A stretch of 64,000 nucleotides of DNA from Prochlorococcus marinus subsp. marinus str. CCMP1375 (GCF_000007925.1 NC_005042.1:310001-374000), one strand, 5' to 3'; counted from the first letter of the stretch, positions 1 through 10,311 are shown. A program made the numbers and translations. Notes: generated by a model from the sequence alone, not told the origin.

Positions 1-2121
1 ATGGTTCCCTCAGAAAAAGAGCCACAGAGTATTAGTTCAGTGCTTCCATCTTTGGAAGAAGCGAATACATCTTTCCCTCTTGCTGCTGTAACAGGCCATG
101 GGACATTGAAATTAGCTTTAATGCTTGCAGCAGTTGATCCTGGATTAGGTGGAGTCATTATTGCAGGTGGACGTGGAACTGGAAAATCTGTTTTAGCAAG
201 AGGTTTGCATGCACTTTTGCCTCCTATAGAAGTTCTTGACCTTCGTTTCGCAGGAGATTTGCAAGGACCTCGACCTTTTGGAAGAAACCTAGATCCAAAC
301 TTTCCTGAAGAATGGGATGATGCAACAAATGAATTAATTAAACAAAGAGAATCAAATAATTCAGCTAATGGAAAACAAGACCTACAAACAAGAGTTGTTC
401 AAGCGCCTTTTGTTCAAGTTCCTCTAGGAATTACAGAAGATCGACTTGTAGGAGCAGTCGATGTAGCTTCGTCTTTGGATAGTGGAAGTGCTGTTTTTCA
501 GCCAGGCCTATTAGCAGAAGCTCATAGGGGCGTCTTGTATATAGATGAACTGAATCTGCTTGATGATGGAATTGTCAACCTAATGCTTGCGGCAGTAGGT
601 TCAGGGGAAAACCAAGTTGAACGAGAAGGGTTAAGTCTTAGTCATCCATGTCGACCTCTTTTAATAGCTACTTACAACCCTGAAGAAGGTGCTGTGCGGG
701 ATCATTTGTTGGATCGTTTTGCAATTGTTTTGTCGGCTGATCAGATTATTTCTAATGAACAGAGAGTAGAGATTACAGAGTCAGCCCTTGCTTTTGGTTT
801 CAGCACCAAGGAGTTTTCTAAGAAGTGGGATGAAGCAACACAAGCTTTGGCTACTCAGTTGCTGTTAGCTCGACAATGGCTTTCAGATATAGCTCTTAGT
901 CAAGAGCAAATTGAATATCTCGTTAAGGAAGCAATTCGTGGTGGCGTAGAAGGGCATAGATCAGAGCTTTATGCTGCGCGAGTAGCTAAGGCCCATGCTG
1001 CTCTTTGTGGTCGTGACAAGGTTGAGGCTGAGGATTTAAAAGTAGCAGTCCGTCTTGTGATAGCTCCTAGATCATTGCAAATTCCACCAGAGGAAGAACA
1101 AATGGAGCCCCCGCCACCTGATGAGCAACAACCACCCCCTCCTAAAGACGAATCTTTAGATGAAGATACTGAAGATGAAGATACTGAAGATGATGATATG
1201 CCAGAAGATCAATCAGCTCCGCCTATTCCAGAAGAGTTCATGCTTGATCCTGAAGCGTGTGCCATAGATCCAGATTTATTACTTTTTTCTGCTGCAAAAT
1301 CAAAAAGCGGAAGTAGTGGTAGTAGATCAGCAGTATTTAGCGATAGTCGCGGTAGATATGTAAAGCCCATTCTTCCTAAAGGACCAGTGACAAGAATTGC
1401 GGTTGATGCGACTTTAAGAGCAGCAGCCCCTTATCAGAAGGCAAGAAGGGAAAGAGAGCCTGGAAGAAAAGTGATAGTACAAGAAGGAGACTTGCGAGCG
1501 AAGTTGCTTCAAAAAAAGGCAGGCTCTCTAGTAATTTTCTTGGTTGATGCAAGTGGATCAATGGCACTTAATAGAATGCAGAGCGCTAAAGGAGCTTTGA
1601 TTCGCTTGTTGACCGAGGCTTATGAAAGTAGAGATGAAGTCTCTTTGATCCCATTTAGAGGAGAACAAGCTGAAGTTTTGCTCCCCCCAACCAGATCGAT
1701 TACAGCAGCAAAGCGTAGGTTAGAAACTATGCCTTGTGGAGGGGGGTCACCATTGGCGCATGGTTTAACACAAGCAGCTCGAGTAGGGGCTAATGCTCTT
1801 TCTACTGGGGACTTAGGACAAGTTGTAGTTGTTGCAATTACTGATGGACGCGGGAATATCCCACTAGGAAAATCTTTAGGCCAACCAGAATTGGATGGGG
1901 ATGATTCAGTTGATTTAAAGCAAGAAGTATTAGATATTGCTACTCGTTACCGTACTTTAGGGATTAAATTATTGGTAATAGATACTGAAAGAAAGTTTAT
2001 TGCAAGTGGTATTGGTAAAGATTTGGCTGATGCTGCGGGAGGCAAGTATGTTCAACTCCCTAAAGCAACAGATCAGGCACTTGCTTCTATTGCAATGGAT
2101 GCAATTAATACAGTTAAATAA
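1..2121 (+). CDS. chlD: Magnesium chelatase subunit D (ChlD)
   Basis: ChlD is the large AAA+/vWA subunit of Mg-chelatase, which with ChlI and ChlH inserts Mg2+ into protoporphyrin IX, the first committed step to chlorophyll. The 706-aa protein has an N-terminal AAA+ domain with Walker A GGRGTGKS at residues 56-63. A proline- and acid-rich linker follows (about 358-405). The C-terminal von Willebrand A domain has the MIDAS motif DASGSM at 516-521. This three-part layout and the length are diagnostic of ChlD rather than the shorter ChlI. The ATG is the first base of the window, so the ribosome-binding site is not visible and a longer N-terminus cannot be excluded. Confidence 0.96.
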   Translation: MVPSEKEPQSISSVLPSLEEANTSFPLAAVTGHGTLKLALMLAAVDPGLGGVIIAGGRGTGKSVLARGLHALLPPIEVLDLRFAGDLQGPRPFGRNLDPNFPEEWDDATNELIKQRESNNSANGKQDLQTRVVQAPFVQVPLGITEDRLVGAVDVASSLDSGSAVFQPGLLAEAHRGVLYIDELNLLDDGIVNLMLAAVGSGENQVEREGLSLSHPCRPLLIATYNPEEGAVRDHLLDRFAIVLSADQIISNEQRVEITESALAFGFSTKEFSKKWDEATQALATQLLLARQWLSDIALSQEQIEYLVKEAIRGGVEGHRSELYAARVAKAHAALCGRDKVEAEDLKVAVRLVIAPRSLQIPPEEEQMEPPPPDEQQPPPPKDESLDEDTEDEDTEDDDMPEDQSAPPIPEEFMLDPEACAIDPDLLLFSAAKSKSGSSGSRSAVFSDSRGRYVKPILPKGPVTRIAVDATLRAAAPYQKARREREPGRKVIVQEGDLRAKLLQKKAGSLVIFLVDASGSMALNRMQSAKGALIRLLTEAYESRDEVSLIPFRGEQAEVLLPPTRSITAAKRRLETMPCGGGSPLAHGLTQAARVGANALSTGDLGQVVVVAITDGRGNIPLGKSLGQPELDGDDSVDLKQEVLDIATRYRTLGIKLLVIDTERKFIASGIGKDLADAAGGKYVQLPKATDQALASIAMDAINTVK

Positions 2122-2129
2122 AAAAGAGT

Positions 2130-2975
2130 TTATTCATATATATCGTTGAATAGTTTCCCTATACCAATAGCGGCTTCTTTGATACCATTGGTTAACTCTT
2201 CATCATTTATTATTTCATCAACTTTTCCACTTATTTTGTCGAGCTTAGCCGTGAATGATTTGATAGAACTGGAACTTGACTTTATATCACTAAGTATTTC
2301 TGGGTCATCAATAGAGCCTAATATATTATTTATATGAGCCACTGTTTTTTTTAATTCGTCGATAATTGGCCTAGCTTTAAATAATTCTAATTTTGATAAT
2401 CTTATTAACTCATCTAGGTTTTCTTGAGTGCTATCAAATTGCTCTATAGAATTAACTATTTTTGAAATAATTTCTTCATTCTCAGCTTCGTTAAGGAATT
2501 TGTTGATTTCCCCAGTTAATTTAGAGAGGTTCTCAAGATCATTCCCTTTAATTGAATCTCCTGCACAAAGTATTAAATCTTTTGGGCAATTTTCTTGCTT
2601 TGGATTAGAGGATATCCCTTCAATAGGATCGCCTTGACTAATCATTGATACTTCTGCATCCCCTCCTAATAAAGAACTGGTCTCAATTTTTGCATAAACT
2701 GGCTTAAACAAAATTACATTGTTGCTATTAATTCTAATTTTTGCTCTTACATCTTTTGAGGTGAAAATTATTTTTTTAACAGATCCTATTTGAATACCTC
2801 TAAAAGTAACTGGAGTGCCCTCAGACAAACCACTTGCATCTGCAAAATTCGCAAAAACAGTCCATGTATTGGAGCTAATTTTTAATCCTTTCAGCCAAAG
2901 AGTTAGTCCTGAAAAAATTACGACCCCTCCTATAAGGGAAAATCCGACAATGGCATCACGGAAGCTGCGCCGCAT
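2130..2975 (-). CDS. MCE/MlaD-family lipid transport protein
   Basis: A 281-aa protein with one N-terminal membrane helix (about residues 10-28) followed by an MCE/MlaD domain (about 37-115, with GLSEGTPVTFRGIQIGSV). The rest is a long helical, probably coiled-coil tail. MCE proteins are the membrane-anchored, substrate-binding part of lipid ABC importers, Mla in proteobacteria and TGD in chloroplasts. TGD2 is the plastid counterpart. The ATPase gene lies immediately upstream with a 5-bp gap, so the two form an operon. The permease (MlaE/TGD1-like) is not in this window. The transported lipid is not shown by the sequence. Confidence 0.88.
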   Translation of the reverse strand: MRRSFRDAIVGFSLIGGVVIFSGLTLWLKGLKISSNTWTVFANFADASGLSEGTPVTFRGIQIGSVKKIIFTSKDVRAKIRINSNNVILFKPVYAKIETSSLLGGDAEVSMISQGDPIEGISSNPKQENCPKDLILCAGDSIKGNDLENLSKLTGEINKFLNEAENEEIISKIVNSIEQFDSTQENLDELIRLSKLELFKARPIIDELKKTVAHINNILGSIDDPEILSDIKSSSSSIKSFTAKLDKISGKVDEIINDEELTNGIKEAAIGIGKLFNDIYE

Positions 2976-2980
2976 GGGGT

Positions 2981-3793
2981 TTAAATCTCTTTAGGTTGCA
3001 TTGGCCCTTCAAGGCTACCTGTTCGGAACTGTTTAATGAAAGGGTTTTGAGTGTTTTTGAAATCATCTATAGAACCATCCCATTGAAATTCTCCTCCATA
3101 AAGCATTACAACCCTTTCCGCAGAACGTTCAATTGTGCTCATGACATGACTAACTACTATTGAACAACCCATTGCAAGAGTAGTTGTTTTAACTATTAAA
3201 TCTTCAATTCTTGTGCAAGCAACAGGATCTAATCCAGCAGTAGGTTCATCAAATAATAACAGTGGCATAGAGTCTGATTCTTTGTTTGGATCATTGATTA
3301 AGGCTCTTGCAAAACTTACTCGCTTTTGCATCCCGCCGCTTAGTTGCCCAGGGAATTTATCTGCAATGTTGTAAAGCCCTACTTCTTCTAAGCATGAAAT
3401 AACGATTTCTCTAGCTCTTTTATCAGTAATGCTTGAGTTTTTTCTTAGAAGAAAACCTACATTTTCTTCAACTGTTAGTGAACCTATTAGAGCTGGATTT
3501 TGAAATACTAAACGAACATCAGGAGGAAAAGTTTGGTCTAATCTCAAGTAGTTTTGCATGAGTCCGAATAACTTTAAATCTCCACTAGAAGGGAGCAATA
3601 AACCCGCTAACAATCTTAAAACTGTTGATTTGCCGCATCCTGAAGGTCCAATAATGGCGATTCTTTCCCCTGGCTTCATCTTTAAACTAACTTTATTAAG
3701 AACAGAATTATCGGCCCACTTCATTGATAAACTATCCATTTCAACTACAGGATAGTTTTTTGACTCTATAGGCTTAGATGGCAGATCTTTCAT
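2981..3793 (-). CDS. ABC transporter ATP-binding protein, MlaF/TGD3-like
   Basis: ATPase of a probable lipid-transport ABC system, energising the MCE protein encoded directly downstream. The 270-aa sequence has Walker A GPSGCGKST at residues 49-57, the ABC signature LSGGMQKR, Walker B LLLFDEPTAGLDP and a switch histidine in VVSHVMST. The PTAGLDPVACTRIEDLI stretch and the pairing with an MCE gene support MlaF/TGD3 over a generic transporter. The ATG at 3793 is preceded by an AT-rich intergenic region shared with the divergent YvcK-like gene, which probably holds both promoters. Confidence 0.88.
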   Translation of the reverse strand: MKDLPSKPIESKNYPVVEMDSLSMKWADNSVLNKVSLKMKPGERIAIIGPSGCGKSTVLRLLAGLLLPSSGDLKLFGLMQNYLRLDQTFPPDVRLVFQNPALIGSLTVEENVGFLLRKNSSITDKRAREIVISCLEEVGLYNIADKFPGQLSGGMQKRVSFARALINDPNKESDSMPLLLFDEPTAGLDPVACTRIEDLIVKTTTLAMGCSIVVSHVMSTIERSAERVVMLYGGEFQWDGSIDDFKNTQNPFIKQFRTGSLEGPMQPKEI

Positions 3794-3891
3794 TTCAACA
3801 TTTACTTTCTTGGACTATAAAGTAGTTTCACTTAGAGTTATTTTAAATTCAATACAATAGATTTATTAAAATTGTTTTTTTTAATAAGCCA

Positions 3892-5298
3892 TTGAAAGAG
3901 AAAAGTTCTCGAGGACGCAAATCTTCAAGATGGCGCAAGAATAATGCTAAGAGGACTTCTAAGTTTGATTTGCTTGGGCGAATTCAACGCGCCCTAGGTT
4001 GGCTTTTGCCTGGATTGGTAGTCAAAAGATGGATGCTTACTTCCGGCCTTGGTTTAATAGTTGCTCTTTTCGGGGCTTCGATATGGGCTGATTTGAGACC
4101 TATTTATTGGGTTATTGAAGGAATATTTTTATTAATAGGAACGATTACTAAGTTTTTGCCTAGAAGTATTACTGGACCAATTGTGTTTCTTGTTGGCATT
4201 TCCCTCTTAATTTGGGGTCAAAGTAGAAGCTTTAAATCAATTCAGAATGCCATTGCTCCTGAAAAGGATGATGTTTTAATAGATGCTTTGCGAGCTAAAA
4301 GTAAGCTTAATAGGGGGCCGAATATTGTTGCTATTGGAGGCGGTACAGGCCTCTCCGCATTGCTTCAAGGGTTGAAAAGGTATAGCAGTCGAATAACCGC
4401 TATTGTTACTGTTGCAGATGATGGCGGTAGTAGTGGCATTTTAAGAAGAGAATTAGGTGTTCAACCTCCTGGTGACATTAGAAATTGTTTAGCAGCTTTA
4501 TCTACAGAAGAATCACTTTTAACTAGGCTTTTCCAATATCGATTTTCATCAGGAACAGGTCTGGTTGGGCATAGCTTCGGCAACCTTTTCTTGTCAGCTT
4601 TGACTTCCATCACAGGGAATTTAGAAACTGCAATTACTGCTTCTAGTCGTGTTCTTGCTGTACAAGGCCAAGTTGTTCCAGCTACAAATGCTGATGTTCG
4701 TTTATGGGCTGAACTTGAAAATGGTGAACGAATTGAAGGGGAGTCAGCTATAGGTAATGTAAGGTCACCAATTATTAGAATTGGCTGTTATCCAGAGCAG
4801 CCTCCAGCATTGCCAAGCGCAATAGAAGCAATCGAAAATGCCGAGTTAATTGTTCTTGGGCCTGGGAGTTTGTATACATCTCTTTTACCTAATTTACTTG
4901 TACCTGAGATTGTTGAAGCAATTCAAAGGAGTAAGGCTCCAAAGCTATATATATGTAATCTAATGACGCAACCTGGTGAGACTGATGGACTCGACTTGGC
5001 AGGGCATATCAGAGCAATTGAGGCTCAGTTAGCAAGTTTTGGTGTTACAAGGAGAATCTTTAATTCGATTCTTGCACAAAAAGAATTACCACCATCTGCT
5101 TTGCTTGAATATTATCTTTCTAGAGGAGCTGAGCCTGTTATATGTGATTGGAATAGGCTTAGATCTCAAGGTTATAGATTATTCAAAGCATCATTACAGG
5201 AATCAAAAATAATATCTAAGTCTGTTTTAAGGCATGATCCTAGGAAACTATCTTTAGCAGTGATGCGCTTTTATAAAAAGTATAAAAGAGATGCGTAA
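3892..5298 (+). CDS. YvcK/CofD-like protein with N-terminal membrane segments
   Basis: A 468-aa protein of the YvcK (gluconeogenesis factor) branch of the CofD-like superfamily. The core begins near residue 145 with the nucleotide-binding motif VAIGGGTGLSALLQGLK and continues with VTVADDGGSSG and GDIRNCLAAL. In Bacillus, YvcK binds UDP-sugars and affects cell-wall growth. The function in cyanobacteria is not established. About 140 residues precede the core, including a basic N-terminus and two or three hydrophobic segments (about 46-115), so the protein is probably membrane-tethered. Translation appears to start at TTG, because the first in-frame ATG lies inside the first membrane segment. 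Confidence 0.85.
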   Translation: MKEKSSRGRKSSRWRKNNAKRTSKFDLLGRIQRALGWLLPGLVVKRWMLTSGLGLIVALFGASIWADLRPIYWVIEGIFLLIGTITKFLPRSITGPIVFLVGISLLIWGQSRSFKSIQNAIAPEKDDVLIDALRAKSKLNRGPNIVAIGGGTGLSALLQGLKRYSSRITAIVTVADDGGSSGILRRELGVQPPGDIRNCLAALSTEESLLTRLFQYRFSSGTGLVGHSFGNLFLSALTSITGNLETAITASSRVLAVQGQVVPATNADVRLWAELENGERIEGESAIGNVRSPIIRIGCYPEQPPALPSAIEAIENAELIVLGPGSLYTSLLPNLLVPEIVEAIQRSKAPKLYICNLMTQPGETDGLDLAGHIRAIEAQLASFGVTRRIFNSILAQKELPPSALLEYYLSRGAEPVICDWNRLRSQGYRLFKASLQESKIISKSVLRHDPRKLSLAVMRFYKKYKRDA

Positions 5299-5844
5299 TT
5301 AATATGCATCTTGCATTTCATAAAAGTCTGGTTGTATATAGTCTTTCCTTAATGGCCACCCTTTCCAATCTTCTGGCATCAATAACCTTTTAGGATGAGG
5401 ATGATCAACAAAATTTACTCCAAACATGTCATAAGTTTCTCTCTCTTGCCAATCAGAACCTCGGAATATCTTATAAAGTGAAGGGACTTTTAGATCCCCA
5501 TCTCTATTTAAAAATACTTTCACCCTAACCTCTCTTGGCTTATCACTATCCTTATAATTTTCTATTGCAATTAAATGGTAAAAACAGACAATGTTTAAAC
5601 CTGGGCCCTCATCATATCCACCTTGACATTCTAGATAATTAAAGCCATTATTTTTTAAACTCACAATAATATCTAAAAGAAATTCGGGCTTTACACTAAT
5701 GATTTCAATCCCTATATGGTCAACTTCGTTGACAGTATGTTCCAACCCTTCTTTGCACAATAATTCACTGATTGGTCCTCTTTGAGGCTCTAAGACTTCC
5801 TGATTAGTTTCTTCTGTTATTTTTTTATCTAATTCTTCATTCAT
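5299..5844 (-). CDS. ndhJ: NAD(P)H-quinone oxidoreductase subunit J
   Basis: Subunit J of the thylakoid NDH-1 complex, the homolog of the 30-kDa subunit of complex I, which works in cyclic electron flow, respiration and CO2 uptake. The 181-aa protein carries the family signature [10 protein letters not shown] followed by [22 protein letters not shown] near the C-terminus. It is the last gene of ndhC-ndhK-ndhJ and starts 2 bp after ndhK ends. The acidic N-terminal 20 residues look lineage-specific. It ends next to the convergent YvcK-like gene with no gap. Confidence 0.97.
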   Translation of the reverse strand: MNEELDKKITEETNQEVLEPQRGPISELLCKEGLEHTVNEVDHIGIEIISVKPEFLLDIIVSLKNNGFNYLECQGGYDEGPGLNIVCFYHLIAIENYKDSDKPREVRVKVFLNRDGDLKVPSLYKIFRGSDWQERETYDMFGVNFVDHPHPKRLLMPEDWKGWPLRKDYIQPDFYEMQDAY

Positions 5845-5846
5845 AA

Positions 5847-6614
5847 TTAATTCAACTCTTTAGTTGTGGTTTCAATTGATTCAGACTTTGTGGGAAGTGA
5901 TATATCATCCCCTGCTTTTAAAGCTGCTTTTTGAGTCTTTGCATTTAAGTAAGATCCATTTACTAATGGATTAATCCTTTTCATTTTATGAGTGATTGTG
6001 AAATAACGGTGTGTTTGAGTTATTTTTTTTCTTTCAAGAAAAGATTCATTTCCTACTTTTTTACGGAGTTTGATAACTGCATCAAAAATTGCTTCTGGCC
6101 TAGGTGGACATCCAGGTAAATAAAGGTCTACTGGAATTAATTTATCAACTCCTCTAACAGCAGTAGTTGAGTCAGCACTAAACATTCCCCCTGTAATAGT
6201 GCAAGCGCCCATTGCAATAACATATTTAGGATCTGGCATTTGCTCGTAAAGCCTTACTAATGCAGGTGCCATTTTCATAGTTACAGTCCCAGCCACAATT
6301 AAAAGATCAGCTTGTCTTGGGGAACTTCTAGGGACTAATCCGAATCGATCAAAATCAAATCTAGAACCAATTAGAGCAGCAAATTCAATGAAACAACATG
6401 CAGTTCCATATAACAGAGGCCATAGGCTGCTTAACCTTGCCCAATTATGGAGATCATCCAAGCTAGTGAGAATAATATTTTCACTTAAATCGGATGTAAC
6501 CGCTGGAGCAGCAACAGGACCACATGTTCCTGAACGAATGTCTTTTACAGCTTCTATTGAAGGAATGTTATTCAATGAATCAGCTCCATTCAAGTGCTCC
6601 TTTTCTCCAAGCAT
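5847..6614 (-). CDS. ndhK: NAD(P)H-quinone oxidoreductase subunit K
   Basis: NdhK carries the terminal 4Fe-4S cluster (N2 in complex I) at the quinone site of NDH-1. The 255-aa protein has all four expected cysteines: C73-C74 in [11 protein letters not shown]138 in GACTITGG and C169 in [10 protein letters not shown]. The start chosen gives a 35-bp overlap with ndhC, an arrangement common in cyanobacterial and plastid ndhC-K-J operons. The first 45 residues are poorly conserved, so a start further in is possible. Confidence 0.96.
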   Translation of the reverse strand: MLGEKEHLNGADSLNNIPSIEAVKDIRSGTCGPVAAPAVTSDLSENIILTSLDDLHNWARLSSLWPLLYGTACCFIEFAALIGSRFDFDRFGLVPRSSPRQADLLIVAGTVTMKMAPALVRLYEQMPDPKYVIAMGACTITGGMFSADSTTAVRGVDKLIPVDLYLPGCPPRPEAIFDAVIKLRKKVGNESFLERKKITQTHRYFTITHKMKRINPLVNGSYLNAKTQKAALKAGDDISLPTKSESIETTTKELN

Positions 6615-6942
6615 ATGCTAGTGCAACTATCAAAATTGAAATAAAAATGAGTGCTTCTATAAATGCTAATAAGCCAAGTTTATGAAATGCAACTGCCCAT
6701 GGATAAAGAAATACTGTTTCAACATCAAAAATAACGAAAACTAGGGCAAACATGTAATAGCGAATATTAAATTGAATCCAAGCCCCTCCAATGGGTTCCA
6801 TCCCAGATTCATAGGTAAGTTCTCTTTCACCAGGCTGACTTTTTGGAGAAATTAGCTTGTTTGTTACTAACGCTAGAGCAGGAACAGCTGCTGATATTAA
6901 AAGGAAACCAAGAAATGCATCGTAGCCTGGGAGAGTAAACAT
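6580..6942 (-). CDS. ndhC: NAD(P)H-quinone oxidoreductase subunit 3
   Basis: NdhC is a small membrane subunit of NDH-1, the homolog of complex I subunit 3/NuoA. The 120-aa protein has three hydrophobic helices (about 7-27, 64-84, 90-112). The conserved loop [17 protein letters not shown] sits between helices one and two, and [15 protein letters not shown] lies in helix two. It is the first gene of ndhC-ndhK-ndhJ, and its 3' end overlaps the ndhK start. The 60-bp gap to the divergent rubredoxin gene must hold both promoters. Confidence 0.97.
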   Translation of the reverse strand: MFTLPGYDAFLGFLLISAAVPALALVTNKLISPKSQPGERELTYESGMEPIGGAWIQFNIRYYMFALVFVIFDVETVFLYPWAVAFHKLGLLAFIEALIFISILIVALAYAWRKGALEWS

Positions 6943-7027
6943 TGGGCATTAAATACTTGATTATTAGTTTGGCACTCACTTAAGGTCACTTTCCTCGATA
7001 GAGTTGGGTTGTGTGAGACTGCAAACG

Positions 7028-7459
7028 GTGAGCGATGAACTAAAACCTGCATTAGATCAGACAGAAGCCAATAAAATTGGCCAAAGTCCTATTAATGCAG
7101 AGAAAACCTCAGATCATGAAGTTACTGATCTCAAAGAGGATCTTAGCCTCAATCGATTTGAATGCACAGATTGTGGGTATGTTTATGATCCTAAGGAAGG
7201 GCTGAAGAAATATAAAATTTCACCAGGCACCTCTTTCTTGGACATTGATCAGACAAAGTTTCGATGCCCAGTTTGTAGATCAAAATATTCTGCTTACAAA
7301 GATATAGGCGCTAAATTTAAACCTAGTGATGGTTTCGAAGAGAACGTTGTTTATGGCTTTGGCTTTAACACTCTTCCTCCAGGTCAAAAGAATGTCCTTA
7401 TTTTTGGTGGTTTAGCTTTTGCTGCTGCTTGTTTCTTATCCCTTTATTCACTGCATTAA
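7028..7459 (+). CDS. rubA: Membrane-anchored rubredoxin (RubA type)
   Basis: A thylakoid rubredoxin required for photosystem assembly in cyanobacteria and chloroplasts. Counted from the GTG at 7028, the protein is 143 aa. The iron site is C46-x-x-C49 in [12 protein letters not shown] and C80-x-x-C83 in [12 protein letters not shown]-terminal membrane helix (about 119-139) anchors it. A TTG at 7004 in the same frame would add eight residues, but GTG gives the more usual MSDEL-type start. Immediately downstream are ycf48 and psbEFLJ, the conserved photosystem II assembly neighbourhood. Confidence 0.92.
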   Translation: MSDELKPALDQTEANKIGQSPINAEKTSDHEVTDLKEDLSLNRFECTDCGYVYDPKEGLKKYKISPGTSFLDIDQTKFRCPVCRSKYSAYKDIGAKFKPSDGFEENVVYGFGFNTLPPGQKNVLIFGGLAFAAACFLSLYSLH

Positions 7460-7466
7460 GGCTCCT

Positions 7467-8486
7467 ATGAATCGTTTAATTAAATTTTCCTTTAACTTGA
7501 TTCTGATTTTCGTACTTGGGCTAGGCCTAAGTGGTTGCGTAACAACAACAAGAATCCCCGTCCAATCAAGTAGTCCTTGGGAAGAGATTGAATTAGCCAA
7601 TGATGACAATCCTCTTGATATTGCATTCGTGGATGACAATCATGGCTTCTTAGTTGGAGCAAACAGACTAATTCTTGAAACAACTGATGGAGGATCTACT
7701 TGGGAAGAAAGAGATTTGGATATTCCTGCTGAAGAAAATTTTAGATTGATGAGCATTGATTTTAAAGAAGATGAAGGCTGGATCGTGGGACAACCTAATT
7801 TGGTTTTACATAGTGAAGATGCTGGGAAAAATTGGACAAGGCTATCTCTAGGAAGTCAGTTGCCTGGAAATCCTTATTTGATTACTACCCTTGATACATC
7901 TTCTGCTGAATTAGCTACCACTGCTGGGGCTGTATATCGGACGACTGATGGAGGCAAGAATTGGGAAGGAAGGGTTGCCGAAGCTTCCGGAGGAGTACGT
8001 GATTTACGCCGAAAAGAAGATGGAACTTATGTCAGCGTTAGTAGCTTGGGAAATTTCTTTGTCACTTTAGATAAAACAGATCAAGCTTGGCAGTCTCATC
8101 AAAGAGCTAGTAGTAAAAGAGTTCAAACTTTAGGGTTTAAACCTGATGGTCAATTGTGGATGCTTTCTCGTGGAGCTGAGATTCGACTAAATGATGCTTC
8201 CGGAGACTATGAAAGTTGGTCTAAGCCGATTATTCCTTTAGTTAATGGGTATAACTATATGGATATGGCTTGGGATCCTGAAGGAAATATTTGGGCAGGA
8301 GGAGGAAATGGGACACTTTTAGTGAGCAAAGATGATGGAAATAGTTGGGAAAAAGATCCAATTGGTTACGCAACACCAACAAACTTTATTCGCATATTTT
8401 TCCTCAAGAATCCTAATGGCAATCCTCCTAAAGGCTTTGTATTAGGGGAAAGAGGGCATGTTTTGCGATGGGTTGGATATTCATAA
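7467..8486 (+). CDS. ycf48: Photosystem II assembly factor Ycf48 (HCF136-like)
   Basis: Ycf48 helps insert and stabilise D1 in early photosystem II assembly on the lumenal side of the thylakoid. From the ATG at 7467 the protein is 339 aa. It has a lipoprotein signal peptide (hydrophobic stretch, then LSGC lipobox around residue 25). The body is a seven-bladed propeller with recurring DGG/DDG-x-x-W turns ([39 protein letters not shown]). The gene starts 7 bp after rubA and leads towards psbEFLJ, matching its partners in assembly. A longer upstream reading frame overlaps rubA and is not needed. Confidence 0.95.
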   Translation: MNRLIKFSFNLILIFVLGLGLSGCVTTTRIPVQSSSPWEEIELANDDNPLDIAFVDDNHGFLVGANRLILETTDGGSTWEERDLDIPAEENFRLMSIDFKEDEGWIVGQPNLVLHSEDAGKNWTRLSLGSQLPGNPYLITTLDTSSAELATTAGAVYRTTDGGKNWEGRVAEASGGVRDLRRKEDGTYVSVSSLGNFFVTLDKTDQAWQSHQRASSKRVQTLGFKPDGQLWMLSRGAEIRLNDASGDYESWSKPIIPLVNGYNYMDMAWDPEGNIWAGGGNGTLLVSKDDGNSWEKDPIGYATPTNFIRIFFLKNPNGNPPKGFVLGERGHVLRWVGYS

Positions 8487-8587
8487 TTAGGTGCCCAATG
8501 CACAACGCTCTGTAACCATGCTGATACACCTGCCCTAACTTTAGATACACCCTTGTTAGTATCTAGCAGCTAATACCGCGTGAGGCT

Positions 8588-8836
8588 ATGGCTGCCGGCT
8601 CTACCGGGGAACGCCCGTTTTTTGAGATCATCACCAGTGTTCGTTATTGGATCATCCATGCCGTAACACTGCCCGCGATTTTTATCGCTGGATTTTTATT
8701 TGTGTCTACAGGCCTTGCCTATGACGCATTTGGAACTCCTAGACCAGACACCTATTTTCAGGCTTCTGAAACTAAGGCTCCAGTAGTGTCACAACGCTTT
8801 GAATCCAAGGCTCAACTTGACCTGCGCCTGAAATAA
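8588..8836 (+). CDS. psbE: Cytochrome b559 subunit alpha
   Basis: PsbE is the alpha subunit of cytochrome b559 in the photosystem II core. The 82-aa sequence has one membrane helix, and the axial heme ligand is H24 in [11 protein letters not shown]. The TYFQ motif follows the helix. It is the first gene of psbE-psbF-psbL-psbJ. The 101-bp upstream gap contains the probable promoter. Confidence 0.98.
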   Translation: MAAGSTGERPFFEIITSVRYWIIHAVTLPAIFIAGFLFVSTGLAYDAFGTPRPDTYFQASETKAPVVSQRFESKAQLDLRLK

Positions 8837-8839
8837 CCA

Positions 8840-8986
8840 ATGACAAACTCTTCTTCTCCCTTACAGGCTGTCGAAGTCCGCACCTACCCCATTTTTACGG
8901 TGCGTTGGCTTGCAGTACATGCATTGGCAATCCCAACAGTATTTTTCTTGGGTGCTATTGCAGCAATGCAGTTCATCCGTCGTTGA
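8840..8986 (+). CDS. psbF: Cytochrome b559 subunit beta
   Basis: A 48-aa protein reading from ATG at 8840 to TGA at 8984-8986. It is the beta subunit of cytochrome b559. Its single helix carries the second heme ligand H27 in [11 protein letters not shown] and ends with AAMQFIRR, as in other PsbF proteins. It starts 3 bp after psbE. Confidence 0.98.
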
Positions 8987-9008
8987 TTTACGACTTATCC
9001 ATCTAGCT

Positions 9009-9128
9009 ATGCAAGTTAATCCAAATCCAAACAAGCTTTCGGTTGAGCTGAACCGAACAAGCCTTTATTTAGGGCTTTTGCTTGTTTTTGTCCTCGGGAT
9101 TTTGTTCTCAAGCTATTTCTTTAATTAA
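9009..9128 (+). CDS. psbL: Photosystem II protein L
   Basis: A 39-aa single-helix photosystem II subunit at the monomer-monomer interface. The sequence begins [20 protein letters not shown] and ends LFSSYFFN, a strongly conserved PsbL pattern. It is the third gene of the psbEFLJ operon. A longer in-frame reading from 8910 overlaps psbF and is not the gene. Confidence 0.98.
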   Translation: MQVNPNPNKLSVELNRTSLYLGLLLVFVLGILFSSYFFN

Positions 9129-9142
9129 ATTCTTCTTCAATC

Positions 9143-9340
9143 ATGAGCTCTAAATTAAAGGGACCTGATGGCCGTCTCCCAGATAGACTCCCAGATGGTC
9201 GACCAGCTGTTTCGTGGGAACGTCGTTGGACTGAAGGGCAGTTACCTTTGTGGTTAGTCGCAACTGCAGGAGGTATTGCAGTTATTTTTGTTCTAGGGAT
9301 CTTCTTTTATGGTTCTTATACAGGTGTAGGATCTGCCTGA
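9143..9340 (+). CDS. psbJ: Photosystem II protein J
   Basis: A 65-aa one-helix subunit that helps control electron flow on the acceptor side of photosystem II. The helix (about 36-57) ends with the conserved [12 protein letters not shown]. The N-terminal extension rich in GRLPD repeats is typical of marine picocyanobacterial PsbJ. It is the last gene of psbEFLJ. No strong terminator hairpin is visible in the 26 bp before the convergent mtnP gene. Confidence 0.97.
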   Translation: MSSKLKGPDGRLPDRLPDGRPAVSWERRWTEGQLPLWLVATAGGIAVIFVLGIFFYGSYTGVGSA

Positions 9341-9366
9341 TCTGTTGATTCGAATCTAATTCTCTT

Positions 9367-10311
9367 TTATTTATTGAATTTACCCCAGTAGTTTTCAGTA
9401 AATAAGTTTATTTTTTCCCTAGTTGTCTCTGAGACTTTATCTTTAGAAGTCATAAGGCTATTTTTTAAAGCTGTATGAGCTTCACTTGGAGGCAATAATT
9501 TTGATATTCGTTTAGCAGTAGCCTCTACTATTTTGCTGGCCAATTTTGCATTGGCCGCGAGGTTTTCAATTACTAGATCTACGCTGACATTCCCAAAACC
9601 TTCATGCCAGCAGTCATAATCGGTAACCATAGATAAAGATGTATATGCAATTTCCGCTTCTCTAGCAAGTCTTGCTTCTGTGTGGTTTGTCATGCCAATA
9701 ACCTTGCAACCCCAGCTTCTATAGAGTTGAGATTCAGCTCGAGTTGAAAATGCAGGACCTTCCATTGCAAGGTAAGTACCACCTTTATGGACTTGACGAG
9801 CTTCGGGCATTAGTAGTTCGCCTTCCTCTGCTAGCAATCTTGAAAGAGTTGGGCAAAAGGGGTCTGCCATCGTCACATGCGCAACTGCACCATCGCAAAA
9901 GAAGGTAAGAGGTCTTTGATGAGTTCTGTCAATAAATTGATCGGGTACAACCATATCTAGAGGTCTTACTTGTTCTTGAAGTGATCCAACTGCTGATGGT
10001 GAAAGGATCCAACGAACATTTAATGAGCGTAATGCCCATATATTTGCTCTGTAAGGAATTTCTGTAGGAGTATATATATGATGTCTTCCATGCCTAGCAA
10101 GAAAAACTACCTCCATACCTCCTAGATTGCCTATGCGCAAACTATCGGAAGGTTTACCATAGGGGGTCTCTATATCAAGCTCTTTTATATTTTCAATGCT
10201 GTCGATTGAATAAAGACCGCTTCCCCCTAAGACCCCAAGTCTTGCATTTTTTAACAAACAAGATTTGCCATCTTGTTCAATCTCTTCTGAAGAAAAATGT
10301 TTGTTGATCAT
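9367..10311 (-). CDS. mtnP: S-methyl-5'-thioadenosine phosphorylase
   Basis: Cleaves methylthioadenosine, the by-product of polyamine synthesis, to adenine and methylthioribose-1-phosphate. Family motifs are present: LGVLGGSGLYSI (phosphate loop), ARHGRHHIYTPTEIPYRANIWAL and MTNHTEARLAREAEIAYTSL. The start is uncertain. ATG at 10311 overlaps the divergent fusion gene by 15 bp, and an earlier ATG at 10341 would overlap by 45 bp. A TTG at 10257 would avoid any overlap and place the start just before the phosphate loop. The enzyme assignment is firm; the first 18 residues are not. Confidence 0.93.
   Translation of the reverse strand: MINKHFSSEEIEQDGKSCLLKNARLGVLGGSGLYSIDSIENIKELDIETPYGKPSDSLRIGNLGGMEVVFLARHGRHHIYTPTEIPYRANIWALRSLNVRWILSPSAVGSLQEQVRPLDMVVPDQFIDRTHQRPLTFFCDGAVAHVTMADPFCPTLSRLLAEEGELLMPEARQVHKGGTYLAMEGPAFSTRAESQLYRSWGCKVIGMTNHTEARLAREAEIAYTSLSMVTDYDCWHEGFGNVSVDLVIENLAANAKLASKIVEATAKRISKLLPPSEAHTALKNSLMTSKDKVSETTREKINLFTENYWGKFNK

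Noticed and set aside
7419-7466. Upstream extension of ycf48 into rubA
   Set aside because: The ATG at 7467 gives a proper lipoprotein signal peptide; the extension would place unrelated sequence before it.
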